Shown here in pieces: positions 11,576-23,844 of a stretch of DNA of 64,000 nucleotides. The DNA comes from Topomyia yanbarensis. Its lineage: Eukaryota > Arthropoda > Insecta > Diptera > Culicidae. Within the stretch, counting starts at the first letter, position 1. Every line of letters starts with the position of its first letter. The notes under the pieces were generated by a model, which was not told the DNA's origin, did not search any database, and saw nothing but the letters and a program-made list of their open reading frames with translations. A program made the translations under genes and the position numbers. Location: the NCBI RefSeq assembly GCF_030247195.1, contig NC_080670.1:207998546-208062545 (forward strand), read 5' to 3'.

Positions 11576-11789
11576 ATTCCCGGATAGTGTGGCTTGCTTG
11601 TGAAAATAGCACATTTTGATGTCACGGTGGTCGCAACTTGCTCACAAATTGTTTTAAATTTATATGCCAAACCAAAAAACGATTCGGGCCCCTGGGTATT
11701 TTTAAATGAAGTGCTCCATACCGGCTTGAACCTTGGTTCGAACCGGTCACAAATCTCGCTAGCTCCTGGTTTACCTCGAGTTTTTCAAC

Positions 11790-11940
11790 AGCAACAGTCA
11801 TTCTCAAGGCTACCAATATTTTCACTCGATCAGCCTTTCGCAAGACTACCTATATTTTTTTCGACAATTAGTCTTTCTCAAGACTACCTACCTTTCCTAT
11901 TCAATCAGTCTTTTTCAAGACTAAAACATTTTTCAAGAAC
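11790..11940 (+). repeat. Four diverged direct repeats resembling a retrotransposon 5' leader
   Basis: The motif caatcagtctttctcaagactacct recurs four times (about 11798, 11829, 11870 and 11906) at 31-41-base spacing with substitutions. It is followed by a short plus-strand frame beginning ATGCCTGGGCGAGGGCGACA at 11973. Reiterated leaders of this sort precede ORF1 in some insect non-LTR elements, but no ORF1 follows here. Confidence 0.4.
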
Positions 11941-12399
11941 AATTCAGCCTAAAGAAATATTTAATTCTTCCAACATGCCTGGGCGAGGGCGACACACTCT
12001 TCTATAAAAATATATCACCTGGTTTTATATTTTTATATCGCTCTATATTTATTTATAATTAACTATAAAAGTTATAAACGTATTCGAATTGTTGAACGTT
12101 CGAAAAATAAATTCGAACAACCGTTACCATAGTACTCAGCTTAGTTATGCGTGCGATTGTAAACAATGAAAAAATGGTATTGCATCAATAAGAAGTGGTA
12201 AGTAGCTAAATATTTATTCATAATTCTTGCTCGTTTAGTTTGTATTTGCCGGGTACTAACTAGAGCTAGCAAGAATTACGACTTATCCTGGTATAGTGAA
12301 AGCGGAGCCAGATAGAAAAACGCGGCTTTGACAAATCCCAGTCTTGTTTCTAATCAGTTCTTTACACCATCTCTTAACATCGGTAGTGATTGAGCCCTC

Positions 12400-13440
12400 C
12401 CAACCGCAACAACAGCAGCAAACAACCATTATTCCAGCGCCTTTAGTCAACATTTCACAGCAGTAGGAGAAATTCAAGATGTTCCATCATCCGACCGATC
12501 GGTAGCAATAACGTTAAAACGACGATTCTACCACAAGGTTTGACGCTACAGCTACACTGCATATACAATACAGTTCGGGAGCACCGCAAACAGGAGGAAT
12601 CACTATTGAATTGACAGTAATTCAGTTCATTACGGCGTTGTGGCCGTAGCACCGGGGTGAGATAATTGTTAACATAAAAACAGCCTAATGACTTTTTGAT
12701 ATTTTTAGTTGCTGTCTGAGACATACCAACACACCGATTTCCTTCGATCGTTTTTGAAGCATGCACGATGAAAATTCAAACGGTCACAGATCAAACGCAT
12801 TCACCCTAGCAAATGGACATACTGAGGGATGTCAACAACCTGCGGGTAATGGGGATCACCACAATGGCCGATATAGCGATCTTTCGTCCTTCAAAGTTTT
12901 CAACAAGCAAATTGCACGAGAAAAATCGGTTGTTTCCCGTTAGTATCTCGTCCATGCTTCTTGTACGGTGACTAATAGATTTTATTTTAGATCCAATCAT
13001 GACGGGTGTTCCCAGAGCGCAAAATTACACTACCTGGATCAGGGATAGATATCAATAGAAACTGCCAATGAAGTTTCACAAAAGAAACCATCTCTTGTGC
13101 CGTCCGGCCACTTTGGTAAGAAATCTTGTGTTTGCCTATTTTTTTTTCTTAATTCTTGCGGCAATTTTTTTCTTGTGAGACAACATCGAAAATCGCCTAG
13201 ATTCAGTGGGAAAAGATTCGTCTTATTCGATAGTTTCCTGGCTCGATGAAAAAATAAATGGAAACAAATGATGCGCGATATTCTTCAGAAGATGTAATTC
13301 TACAAATTGATCCTCGTCAACAAAAGGACCTCGATTGCGATTCATCGAGCGGGAAAGTACCTATTCGTCTCGGCAGTTTACCAAATCGAAAGCAGTTATC
13401 GCCACTGCGCGGACGGTAGAAAAGTTTCACGTGCATTAAG
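12400..13440 (+). pseudogene. Decayed multi-exon gene copy of unknown function, introns retained
   Basis: Four exon-like blocks are separated by three short GT-AG introns: 12657-12708 (GTGAGA...TTTTTAG, branch-like cctaatgac), 12939-12990 (GTTAGT...TTTTAG, gactaata) and 13116-13200 (GTAAGA...CCTAG). Block a ends in frame VHYGVVAVAPG and joins in phase to block b (CCLRHTNTPISFDRF; then, past one stop, HDENSNGHRSNAF...NGRYSDLSSFKVFNK). Block c (ISIETANEVSQKKPSLVPSG) joins in phase to block d (SVGKDSSYSIVSWLDEKI). After a one-base shift, block d continues (NDARYSSEDVILQIDPRQQ ... VPIRLGSLPNRKQLSPLRG). Several stops and indels rule out an intact product. Retained introns indicate DNA-level duplication or in-place decay, not retroposition. 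I do not recognise the family. A Gln-rich stretch (QPQQQQQTTIIP) near 12405 may be its upstream part. Confidence 0.5.
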
Positions 13441-14270
13441 GCAATCCTTCCTCTCATGATGTTCCTAAGACTAAATTTTTACACAACTATCCTGGGCATT
13501 ACGTTATGCTGTGTCCTAATAAACGGGTGTAAGGATTAACCAATGAATAAATAAAACTTTCTTCGACTCTTTCAAACACTATTTATTCTTAATCATATGA
13601 TCCCTAATATGATCCATATCAACACAGAACTGGAGTTTATGTTGGCAAAACATGATTACGTTACAAAATTATGATGTCCGTTAAAAAACTTCACGCGCCG
13701 TTCGACCAGAGCATGTATTGCTCCCACATCCGGTTGGCCCAAGTATTACTCCCGCATCCTGGTACATGTTGGAACATCCCCCGTGGCAACGAACCTGTCT
13801 GTACTGCAGCAATATTGCTACGAGAAGACCTCAAGAATCGCATCCGAGTGCCTTTGCCTTCAACGCAACATTTTCAAACTTGCCGTGAAAGTTCTACAGG
13901 AATATTTTCCAATTGAAGTTGGTCGAAACGAAGTGCTCACATTCCGGATGGAATTCCGTAGGTAGATTAAATTTCTTTGTGATCCTTAGAATGTTTGTTC
14001 AACATTCTGGAAGAAGGGAAAAATAGTAAGATTGGTTTGCAGATTAATATAATTGTTGATTTACCTGCTGTTCCGTAAGTATTCTTCTACGTCATATGCA
14101 ATCAGATCGTCAACAATAAAAAACAACACTCATAAATTCACCGCACACTGAGAATAAGTTCGAATATAAGTTCGAAAGTTGTTGAATGTATAGGTGTATA
14201 AACTTATAATTAGTTCATAATTTTACAAAAACATTATATTTTTATAATAATTTATAATTTTTTGAAAGTG
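13441..14270 (+). other. Spacer with one protein-like stretch of uncertain meaning (13735-13965)
   Basis: Between 13761 and 13965 one plus frame reads NLSVLQQYCYEKTSRIASEC, then LQRNIFKLAVKVLQEYFP, composition that could be genuine coding sequence or a fragment of the neighbouring decayed gene. There is no recognisable domain and no clear splice sites. The remainder is AT-rich with nothing recognised. Confidence 0.25.
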
Positions 14271-14281
14271 TCACGCCCCTT

Positions 14282-16890
14282 GTGCTTGGGTCCTCCCGGA
14301 AAGGCAGTGTGTCAAAAATTAAAGCTAAACGGAAAAGGGTATCTTCTCCACCCGAAAATTCAATTGACTGCAGCAACTCATTCGATGTTTTATCCGAATG
14401 TGAAGCTGATGAAATTTCTAAATTTCCTCGCATTACGCATAATGCCAATGAGAAGAAAACGCAATCATCTCCGCATACAGGGTGTTTGGTTCATGGTTAA
14501 GAATCTCTCGGGGGGTGATAGACTGCCATATTTGGAGAAAAAAATTGTTCTACACATACCATCAAATCTCAACCGTTACAGAGTTATCGAACATTTAGTG
14601 TAAAAAACTTATTTGTCTTAAAATAACTCTAACTTTAAAAGTATACTTTGTATTTTAAATGTTTTAGTTCCATTCGAAAGGTGAGAAAATTTCGCATTGA
14701 GTGATGCCCTCACATGTTTCAGCTAATGAGTTTAAATAGCCTTTTCAAATTAATTTATTGAAAATTAAACAATTTCAGACGATTTTTCGCTCATTTCTTG
14801 AAAATCATAATAGTTAACCTCATCTTTTTAATAATTCAGATTGTTAGTCTTGATGAGCTGCTTTATTTGTTCTTTGACATGATACACTTACCTTTTCTTA
14901 TTTTCATGATTTTGGGTTATTCAACTTGGATATTTTTATGTTATTTTCACTAGTACCAGCTCTAATTGAAAAATTACGGCACTTATTGTACTTTTTTTCT
15001 TTTTATTCGAAAGCCAGGAAAATTTTACAGTGAAAAATGTATTAATACCTTTCAGTTAAGTGAATTTAGTATTCTTTTAAAAGTAAATTAGTTTAAAGTT
15101 AGTGCTATTATTGGCATTTTCGTTAATTTTCTTAAAATAGTAAATTATAAACATCACCATTATTATCATGGAAATAATGCATCTCAGCAAGCTCTACAGT
15201 TCTTTCTTTGACTCCATTCAATTATCTCTTTTGGTTTCGACGCAAAATCGTTTTTATCACATCGTTTCATATGCAAAAATAACGATTTCGAACCCACTAC
15301 ATTTGTGGCGAGCTCATGCTGTGTTAACTATTAAATAGCAGCAAAATGAAAAGAGATGTAGATAAAGTGTCAAATTAAAAGTTATAGAGAACATTAAGGG
15401 GCATCAAATGAACAATAGTAACGATAAATTTTGTTGATTAATAATTAGAATAATTAAAAAACTCTCCAAAAAACACAAATTTTGAGATATTTCGTTAGTA
15501 AAAAATCATTTAGTACACTTAACTAAAAGACATTTGTACATACATTGATAGGAAATTTTCTCAGCTTTCCAATGAAATCTTGTAAATAATGATATAAAGC
15601 ATATTTTTTTAGATTAGAGTCTTTTAAGCACTTGCAAGTCGGTTACGGGAAAAGTATAGTAATTAAATTACTAAGAAATGAGAAGAGATAGAAATATGAC
15701 GTCCAAGAACAAATTATGAATCGTCCTAAAACTCAACTTTTGGATACTGGATATTGCTATAATCATACTTCATTATTTCGAGAAAATTAGCAAAAACCTC
15801 CTCAAAAACACTAACTTTTAACTACTTTACAGTTAAAAGGTAATTAAAACTAATTACTTAAAAGATATGAGAACACCATTCAATAGAAAATTTCCTCACC
15901 TTTCGAATGGAACTAAAACATTTAAAATACAAAGTATACTTTTAAAGTTAGAGGTATTTTAAGACAAATAAGTTTTTTACACAAAAAGTTCAATAACTCT
16001 GTAACGGTTGAGATTTGATGGTATGTGTAGAACAATTTTTTTCTCCAAATATGGCGGTCTATCACCCCCCGAGAGATTCTTAACCATGAACCAAACACCC
16101 TGTATAACAGTGATGATCTCCGACTTCAAAGCCTTTCGAACTGAGCTTTCGACGTTCCTTCCGGACGTGAAAGTCTCTTTTCAGATTGGCCGAAGAGGAG
16201 AATGTCGAGTTACAGCGGAAGAATTAATTGGCCACAAACGACTACTCCAGTATCTTACGGAGAAGTTATATAAATTTTATTCATATGATTTCAAGACAGC
16301 TAGACCACTTAAGACTGTCTTGAAAGGTCAAAGTTTGGATGAAATACCCAACGAATTGAAAAATTTACTTGGCTTTTTTCCTTCACAAATTATTCTTATG
16401 AAGAGAAAGGCTAGCGGCGATAACACGCCAGTACGCTTTGGAATTATCCAGGAGCTTTATTTAATTCATTTTAACCGTAATGAGGTTAATAATTTGAAAG
16501 TATTTGAAAAAGCACATTTTATGTTCCACGTGCGAGTAAAGTGGGAACATTATAGACGACATGGGGACAGAATTCAAAATCTGACCCAGTGTCGTAGATG
16601 CCAAGTCTTTGGGCACGGCACAAAAATTGTCATTTGGATTCTAAATGTATGATCTGTGGTGATAAATCGCACACGAAAGATAAGTATCCGGTCCGGTGAA
16701 AAAAACCACAAAAAGTTTCAAATGCGCTAATTGTAGCGAAAATCATAAATCGAATTTCTGGGGTTGTCCTGTTCGAGAAAAAATTGTAAATTCTCGTTCT
16801 AGACAACAAAAACAACAAATAAAAAATGTACCTACTTCTCTTCAGGTACACTTCAATAAAACACATTCAAACGTGTTAATCCGATACAAA
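14282..16890 (+). pseudogene. Jockey-family ORF1 (gag-like, zinc-knuckle), split by a foldback insertion
   Basis: The N-terminal part (14282-14477) reads KIKAKRKRVSSPPENSIDCS and stops where the foldback begins. The rest resumes at 16105 in the same frame (VMISDFKAFRTELSTFLPDV), followed by the conserved central region (ELYLIHFNRNEVNNLKVFEK, then AHFMFHVRVKWEHYRRHGDR). CCHC knuckles come after that (TQCRRCQVFGHGTK; past a frameshift, CMICGDKSHTKD; then FKCANCSENHKSNFWGCPV). These proteins bind element RNA and have nucleic-acid chaperone activity. The frameshift near 16630 and a stop near 16700 inactivate it independently of the insertion. ORF2 follows about 300 bases downstream, the usual Jockey order. 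Confidence 0.85.
14478..16102. mobile_element. Foldback/MITE-like element, 1625 bp, inserted at TA in Jockey ORF1
   Basis: Ends are cagggtgtttggttcatggt and its reverse complement, and TA lies immediately outside on both sides (14476-14477, 16103-16104). At least the outer 230 bases on each side pair (for example ctctcggggggtgatag against ctatcaccccccgagag), with weaker inverted similarity further in. The interior is AT-rich with no transposase frame. TA duplications fit a non-autonomous Tc1/mariner relative, though such long arms are more typical of foldback elements. Removing the element and one TA joins ORF1 exactly in frame. Confidence 0.85.
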
Positions 16891-17189
16891 ATAGATTAAC
16901 AACTTCTTCTACCTCCGTCACACCATCCTACAATGGTATGTCATCTTGTTTTAGTGGCAGGTGGCAAGGCCAAAATAATCGCTACCGCTACCACGCCTAC
17001 AAACTGATTTGCACCCAACGCTTCTTTTAGTCCAACGGATCTAGGTAGCGTAACGGAAGAAAAATTAAAATACTTGCGGGACTCTATGTTACCTATGATG
17101 ATTGCTATGTTGAATTCTACCTGCATGTTTGAATCTTTTCAAGCGGGGTGGGAATTTGCTAACAAAATTGTAATGAAATTAAAGTTTAA

Positions 17190-19490
17190 CAATAATTAAT
17201 CATTTAAATTTATTAAATTGGAATGCTCGTTCATTAAAAACGTGTGAAGACGAACTTTTCAATTTCTTGAGGATACATAATGTGCATATAGCCGTTGTGA
17301 CCGAAACTTTTTTAAAACCAAATATTAAATTGAAGAGTAACTCTAATTTTGTTATTCATCGATTTGATCGAATTGTTGGATTCGGCGGAAGAATCGCAAT
17401 AGCGGTTAATCGCAGGATCAAACATTCCGTTACGCCGTCTCTTGACACCAAGGTGATCGAGAGTTTGGGTATCGAAGTTGAAACTGATCTTGGTATCATT
17501 TTTATTGCTGCAGCTTATTTGCCTTTTCAGTGCACCGGCGAGCTAATTAATTTCTTGAAAGGAGACTTACAAAAACTTACAAGAAATCGGTCGAAATTCT
17601 TCATAATCGGTGATTTTAACGCCAAACACCGAGCCTGGAATAATGCTTAAAGCAATTCCAACGGTAAACTACTTTTTAATGATTGCTCTGCTGGTTATTA
17701 TTCCATTTTGTTCCCGAATGGTCCTACGTGCTATTGGTCTGTAAGGAATCCGTCAACAATTGATTTGGTTTTAACAGATCAAAGTCACCTTTGTAGCGAA
17801 TTGATTACACATGCTGACTTTGATTCTGATCATCTACCAGAAACTTTTTCAGTTTTTCAAGAAGCTGTTTCCAATCGCATTGGCTCAGTGTTCAATTATC
17901 ACAAAGCGAATTGGGAAAGGTACAAAACTTATATTGAGAATAATTTTAATCATGACCTTGATTTACAAAATAAAGCTGACATTGATACGGCATTATAAAA
18001 TTTAAGTAATTCTATAGTTGATGCTAGAAATTTATCAGTACCAACAACACAGTAAAAATTTAATACTCCTATTATTGACGACGATCTTCAACTTCTAATT
18101 CGCTTGAAGAATGTTCGAAGACGTCAATATCAACGTTCTCGTGATCCTGCTATGAAATGTATCTATCAGGATCTACAAAAAGAAATTAAACATAGATTCA
18201 CACTCTTAAGAAATGAAAATTTCGCGAAAGAGGTTGAACAAATCAAGCCAAATTCTAAACCATTCTGGAAACTTTCTAAGGTTCTTAAGAAACCTCAGAA
18301 ACCAATTCCAGCTTTGAAGGAAGGTGACCACATCTTACAAACGAAGAAAATGCTCAAAAACTTGCTCAGCAGTTTGAAAGCGTCCATAATTTTAATCTCA
18401 ACGTTGTGAGTCGTATTGAAACCGAAGTCTCACAAAAATATGAAATCGTTTCAAGACAAGTATTGTCTCTAGACGATATTGTTGCAACAAACTATGATGA
18501 GATCAAATCCATCATGAAAAAGTTAAAAAATATGAATGCTCCAGGTTATGATGGAATTTTCAACATTCTTCTTAAAAACCTTCCCGAAATCACCATGAGA
18601 TACTTGGTCAAAATATTCAACAAATGTTTTGAATTAGCATATTTCCCTGAAAGATGGAAAAATGTCAAGGTTATTCCAATTTTGAAGCCAGATAAAAAGC
18701 CAGCATCACAACACCCTACAGGTTTCTTATCAGAATTGTAAATCTAATAAGCTAACCCGCGTCCCGCAAGGATCAAGCGTCGCACCAATCCTATACAATA
18801 TTTTTACCTCTGATCTTCCAAATCTACGTACAGGCTGTAAAAGTCACTTTTCTGTGATGATACTAGCATCTCAGCCACTGGTAGGAATCTTCGTATTATC
18901 TGCAGTCGACTGCAACGAAGCTTGAATATTTTCAATGATTACATGAAAAAATTGCCACTAATGCCGCAAAAACACAATTGATTGTGTTTCCGCATAAGCC
19001 AAGAGCTTCTTCTCTTAAACTAAATAATGACCATATTATTAAATTTAATGGTTTGAATTTAACGTGGTTAGATCAAGTTAAATACTTGGGTTTGATTTAC
19101 GATAAAAAACTCGCTTTGAAGGATCACATTGAAGGAATCCAAACCAAATGCAACAAATATAAATAATGTTTATACCCTCTTATAAATAGAAATGCTAGGC
19201 TCTGCCTAAAGAACAAACTATTAATTTATTAACAAATATTTAGACCGGCAATGCTATATGCAATGCCAATCTGGGCAAGTTGTTGTGCTGCTAGGAAGAG
19301 AACGCTTCAAAGGATTCAGAATAAAATTCTGAAAATGATTTTAAAGCGTCCTCCCTGGTTTAGCACAAATGAGTTGCAAAGACTCGCAAACATAGAAACA
19401 TTATAAATCATAAGGAACGGTATTATAAGCAACTTCCGACAAAAATCGTTGCAATCTTCAATTGCAACGATTAGCTCTCTTTATAGTTTA
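17190..19490 (+). pseudogene. Jockey-family ORF2: endonuclease and reverse transcriptase, with internal deletion
   Basis: The endonuclease begins LLNWNARSLKTCEDELFNFL and carries VVTETFL, FIIGDFNAKHRAWN (near 17602-17641), and the C-terminal catalytic SDH (FDSDHLP, near 17826). RT sequence starts with the fingers motif MNAPGYDGI (18533-18559) and EITMRYLVKIFNKCFELAYF, then breaks at 18741. It resumes with RVPQGSSVAPILYNIFTSDL and the FCDDT active-site box, showing loss of the palm segment that normally holds the first catalytic Asp. The thumb region (LTWLDQVKYLGLIYDKKLAL) and a C-terminal tail (IQNKILKMILKRPPWFSTNE) follow. There are at least six stops or shifts. The 3' UTR appears to run to about 19790 (A-rich). 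It shares orientation and spacing with the ORF1 upstream, so it is one element. Confidence 0.88.
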
Positions 19491-20654
19491 TAAGTTCGTT
19501 TATAAGATTTGTTTAGCTCTTTATTCACAAGACAAGTAGGTTTAAAACATCCTACTGAAAAAAAAAACACAAAACTGTGAAAGCATATTATATCTGAATA
19601 ATAATCAACTGAATCATGTATACAATAGGAATGAAAAGTCACCACTTGTGGCTGAACACCCAATATACTAAATTGGAAATGTAATGCAAACAAAACAATA
19701 TAATTAAATAGAAGAAAAAAGAGCACAAATAAATACAATGAGAGAACTATGAGTACTTTGAAATGCAATTTAACCGTAAAATACGGAATGATACTTCGAA
19801 ATAGAAACGAGTATTTTTTTGGGAATTTTACCCGATGTGACTTATATGGACGGAGAGTGAGAAATATTAAACTGAGAGAAATCGTTTTCCTTTAACGTCA
19901 CACGTCAGCGATCCATTCATTCACTGAGTGTCGCATGGAACATAGTGTTCATTTTACATGACATTATTCTGTCGATCTTCACATGTCAGCCGACAATTTG
20001 GATGAACTGTTTTATGTTGTATTTTCCTTAAAAACATCGGGATGGTAAATAGCACCGATCATGAGAAGTGAAGTTTTTTTTTTCATTCCTTACTATTAGA
20101 CTTGCATGCATGTTGAATATAAAAGTAGAGAATATGAAGCGATGAAGACAAAACCATTTCTAGTCGTTAGCAACAATTCACATTGTTCTGCTTTCATATT
20201 CACCATGTGTTTTAAAAACAATATAATGGATTTAAGATGCCGTTTTTGGGATGCTGTTCTTCAGAATTTGGAGTGAATTTCATACTTGTCGAATTTCTTC
20301 ATCAATGGAGATTTTAAACGTAGCTACTACCACCGCAGGGCATATAGATAGAAGGATTACAAACGCGCTGATTTATGGCACCTAACACATCACCATGGTG
20401 ATACGTGAAACATAAAGTCGTGTTCCATAGTAACTGCGCTGAAACGCTACCCGTTGATGAATACGTAGTCACAAATCGGTCACTTCCTACTTAGCGCTCA
20501 AATGGTGTTAAAATTAGATCGCATACTATACAAAACAATTGAGGCACCCCGGTGTCGGCCGGTGATTTGAAATGGCCCTCTTACGCTGCCATAGTCTAGC
20601 ATTTTTGATTCCATTATGATCCCCAGAATGACATCTACACACACACACACTTAC
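19491..20654. other. Element 3' end followed by non-coding sequence below exon A
   Basis: To about 19790 this looks like the AT-rich 3' UTR of the Jockey copy. From there to the exon A donor I see no coding pattern; if exon A is real this is its downstream intron. A (ca)n run abuts the donor at 20637-20650. Confidence 0.4.
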
Positions 20655-22011
20655 CTTCAAAGCTGCTATGCAGTGCCCCACTGGACGACATCCGCTTGGA
20701 CCAACCTTTCCTGGACCAGAATCCGCCCTTGCTCGACTTGACAAAAGTCGGAGAACTGGGAGTGGAATGTGTTCCCTTCCGGGAAGGTTCACCTGTTTCC
20801 TTCATCCTGCGCAACGATCGCGTACTTCCGCTCAGCCACTTGCTTAAATTCTTCCCCTTACAAATTGCTTTTATAGACCCGTAGGATCGATCAGCCGAGT
20901 GGGAGCTGGCAATACTGCGAGTATCCTCCTGTCCGATTCTTTCCAACAGCATCATCGATTGGTGATGACTCTGTTGCTTAAGTGACAACATCCGTGCTTC
21001 TGTTTTCTTGGCTCGCAGATTCCCGATATAACAGGTGCTACCGCTGCTGCCCGAAAAACCACTATCCAAATCGGTACACTGACCGGTGCCACCGGACGAT
21101 TTTCTCCGGTAGTTTGAGACACCCCGTCGATTACAGTCGTTATTACGGCTGGGTGTTTCCTCAGCCATCAACATCGCCTCAACGGATAAATTCAATTCAC
21201 CCAGCACCTTTCGGTGGCATTGATGCACCTGCCGGAACTCCTCTTCCACAATCACACTTTGATTCAGTGACATCAATGAAAGTCGACCACTCGGTGTACC
21301 CGGTACGATCCCCCCCTCGCGCTCGTTTTCTTCGTGAATAATTTCCTCGTAAATGTTTTCACAGGGGGAACCGGGGAAGCGACCAGCACTTCCGACACTA
21401 GTCCGTCGAGCGTACAATCGGTTCCGTTGGCCACTACCTCCCAGGGCCATCAGGGTACGCATGGAACTGGAACCGGCGACCAGCGATGAGAGTGGAGTCC
21501 GCGGTGTAGACGGACCAGCCGTGGAAGAGGGCCCACCTGCGTTGGGATCGAACATGTAGGACGGAATGTTGGAATGACGGAGTGGTACACCCGGTTCGTA
21601 GTAAGCGTAGGAGTAATCCTGATGTGGGTGATATCGTGGTGGACTGGTGGCGGAGGACGCCGAGGTTCTCGGCTCGAACAGTTCCATGGTGGCAACGATG
21701 TTGGTTGGTTTCGTGATCGGTACTGAGGTGGGCGAAGTCTGATGGGACGATCCAGCTCCTCCCGCACGGTAGTCATTTTGTTGTGGAGCATTCTGATAGA
21801 TTTGCTGCTGGTGACAGGTACCGGTACCGCCGTTTCGGTAGGAAGCGCTATGAGTGTTACCGGAAATGTACTGATGGGCAGTGTAGCATTCCGGGCAGGA
21901 TGCGGCCAACTGACAGCAGCTGGGTATGGTCGTCGGCTGCGACGGAGATGGTACGTGGTGTGCGGGATAAAACTGTTCGTGTTTTTGGCGCTTTTGCTTT
22001 GATTTCTTCAT
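20655..22011 (-). CDS. Coding exon A: Ser-rich, probably disordered protein segment of 452 residues, unidentified
   Basis: Starts at 22011, the first in-frame ATG after a TGA (22062-22060); a splice acceptor-like site (ttttttcgcag) lies 67 bases upstream. Ends at a consensus donor GAAG|GTAAGT with GT at 20654-20653, phase 1. The protein begins with a Lys/Arg cluster (residues 2-10) and has a Cys group (CCQLAASCPEC, 32-42). Next are Ser/Pro/Thr-rich stretches, an ENIYEEI tyrosine motif (219-224) that could bind an SH2 domain if phosphorylated, and a likely helix (252-282, SVIVEEEFRQVHQCHRKVLG). TDLDSGFSGSS follows at 313-323, then a basic C-terminal part with KWLSGSTRSLRRMK (391-404) and GGFWSRKGWSKRM. 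It reads like an N-terminal scaffold or regulator region. I do not recognise the family. The open frame of 1357 bases in AT-rich DNA and the flanking splice signals make it convincing. Confidence 0.85.
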
Positions 22012-22078
22012 TTGGAAGGAGCGGCGGCAGGTGCGGCTGTTTTGGGGATCAGTGCGAGATCATTCGTGTGGATTTTTT
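22012..22078 (-). other. Probable 5' UTR part of exon A, with a short upstream ORF
   Basis: Between the acceptor-like cag (22081-22079) and the ATG there are 67 bases. They contain an in-frame stop and an out-of-frame four-codon ORF (ATG ATC TCG CAC TGA). The short upstream ORF could lower initiation at the main start. Confidence 0.5.
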
Positions 22079-23523
22079 CTGCGAAAAAAGAAATGAAAGA
22101 ACAAATTATTATAAAGACTAGTTCATAGTTGGGTGAAATAAAACAACCGGTTTTGATTCGTCAATTGAAGGGGGACCGACAAGCACCTATATATCATTTT
22201 TATAGCGGATGTTTACAATTGACTGAGGGGGGACTTGGATGGGAGAATGTGTCACATCTACACAATATCACGAACAGATCGGTATGAAGTACTAAGGGGG
22301 AGATACGATACCGTAACCAACGTCACCAGTTGATTGGTAAGTTCTCGAAGAGGATGTTCAGGGTTCAACATTTCTGGGCACTGACCACCGATAGGTCTAT
22401 TCTCAAAAAGACATTATTGTGGCCGCAAATATTGTATCTGAATAGATCCAATAAACAAGGGATCATGATCATCCCTATTACCTTAATCACACCGTGATCT
22501 AGTAGCCAGTTGAATCTATGATACTCTGACCGCTCGTAGAAGCCAGCCATATTAACTACCCCCTAAAATAGTACCTAGCATAGATGGAGCTGGGCTTTTG
22601 TTGCCGAGGGGATTCGGTGGTTGCACGAGTTGTCAACTTGTTAAATTGAAATAAATCGTGCTATTTATTTCGTTTCTGTCGACGGGGCCACTCAGCGGCT
22701 TCGGCCCGATTTTGTCTGTGTTATTCGTGTCCGGTGTTTATAATTCAATTCGTTCGTTCAGCGCAGAATTTGTGTCCAGATTTTTAACCATGGGATTCGT
22801 CGTCGGAAACCGAAGCGCTCTGATGTTTTCGAATGATTTATGATCTAGCGCTATTTGCTAGGCCGCAATTCAACCAGCCTCTAGTGGTGGAAAAGCTGGA
22901 AATGGCTGATAATGGAAGTCGAATTTAACTAATAAGCGCTTATCCGCATGTCCGGTCCCGGGCAGGTTGTGACGTCTACAGCGGAGTGCAAATGAAAGGC
23001 GTCAGAATTTGGGCAACATAGAGCCGGATTGTGGGAAAATGTATGTGGCCTAATTCTGAAATGTTGAGTGATAGGGTGGTTAGCTTATTTCGATCCTATT
23101 AGAGGAGATGCTGGTCTATTTTGTTAATTACTCAACCTTCAATCGATGAAATACTTTGTGTATCTATTGAAATTAATGTCACATTATTGGCTTCGTGTCA
23201 GTCGGCCGGGTATAACCGCAAGATGTGAGAGATCCGTTCAAAATAGTGTTGAGCCTTCGTGAGATCACAAGAAGGACCGAAAAAGCTTTTGGAGACACTT
23301 GGCTTTGTAGATTTCTTCGTTGATAATCCCAGGTGTGATGAAGGGTTAACTTACTTGGCCACATCCGCTGATTGCTTGCTACACAACATTTTTTTGCGAA
23401 CTCCTACAGTTTTTTTCATACTCTCTTGGGAATGGCCATGCTTGTAGTATTTCTATTCCTGCATTTGTCTAGTGTCGATGGCTGTGTCCGTCTTTCTGTT
23501 CACGTGGCGAAACATTTATTAAA
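22079..23523. other. Non-coding sequence upstream of exon A
   Basis: A polypyrimidine tract precedes exon A. The rest shows no ORF with protein-like composition, no tandem array and no clear terminal repeats. Confidence 0.4.
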
Positions 23524-23814
23524 GGGATGATCCATAAATGACGTAGCATTTTTTGAGTGATTTTGAACACCCCCCTCTCCCCTCGTAGCATTTCGTCACA
23601 AACCTCCAAATACCCCCCCTGGCAATTACGTAGCTTGACGGTAACTCTGCCCCCCCTTGTCCCGGTAAATTTTTTTTAAAAAATCTATTCTTTTCCCCTT
23701 TAAAAAAGCTACGTAGCATGACATGACCCCCTACCCCCCTGTCGTCACACATCATCACAAAATACAAAACTCCCCCCTCCCCCATATAAAGCTACGTCAT
23801 TTATGGATGATCCC
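23524..23814. mobile_element. MITE, 291 bp, with 24-bp perfect terminal inverted repeats
   Basis: The left terminus gggatgatccataaatgacg is repeated inverted at the right terminus, and the match extends to gtagc. The interior is C-rich on the plus strand and holds several inverted pieces of the same motif (gctacg, cgtagc). There is no coding capacity. The same terminus occurs alone at 59506. Flanks are ttaaa and aaagg, so the target duplication is unclear. Confidence 0.85.
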
Positions 23815-23844
23815 AAAGGTGAAAATAAGTGTCAATCTTATGGG

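Noticed and set aside
20982..22121. Plus-strand frames across exon A
   Set aside because: Antisense shadows of the 452-residue coding exon.
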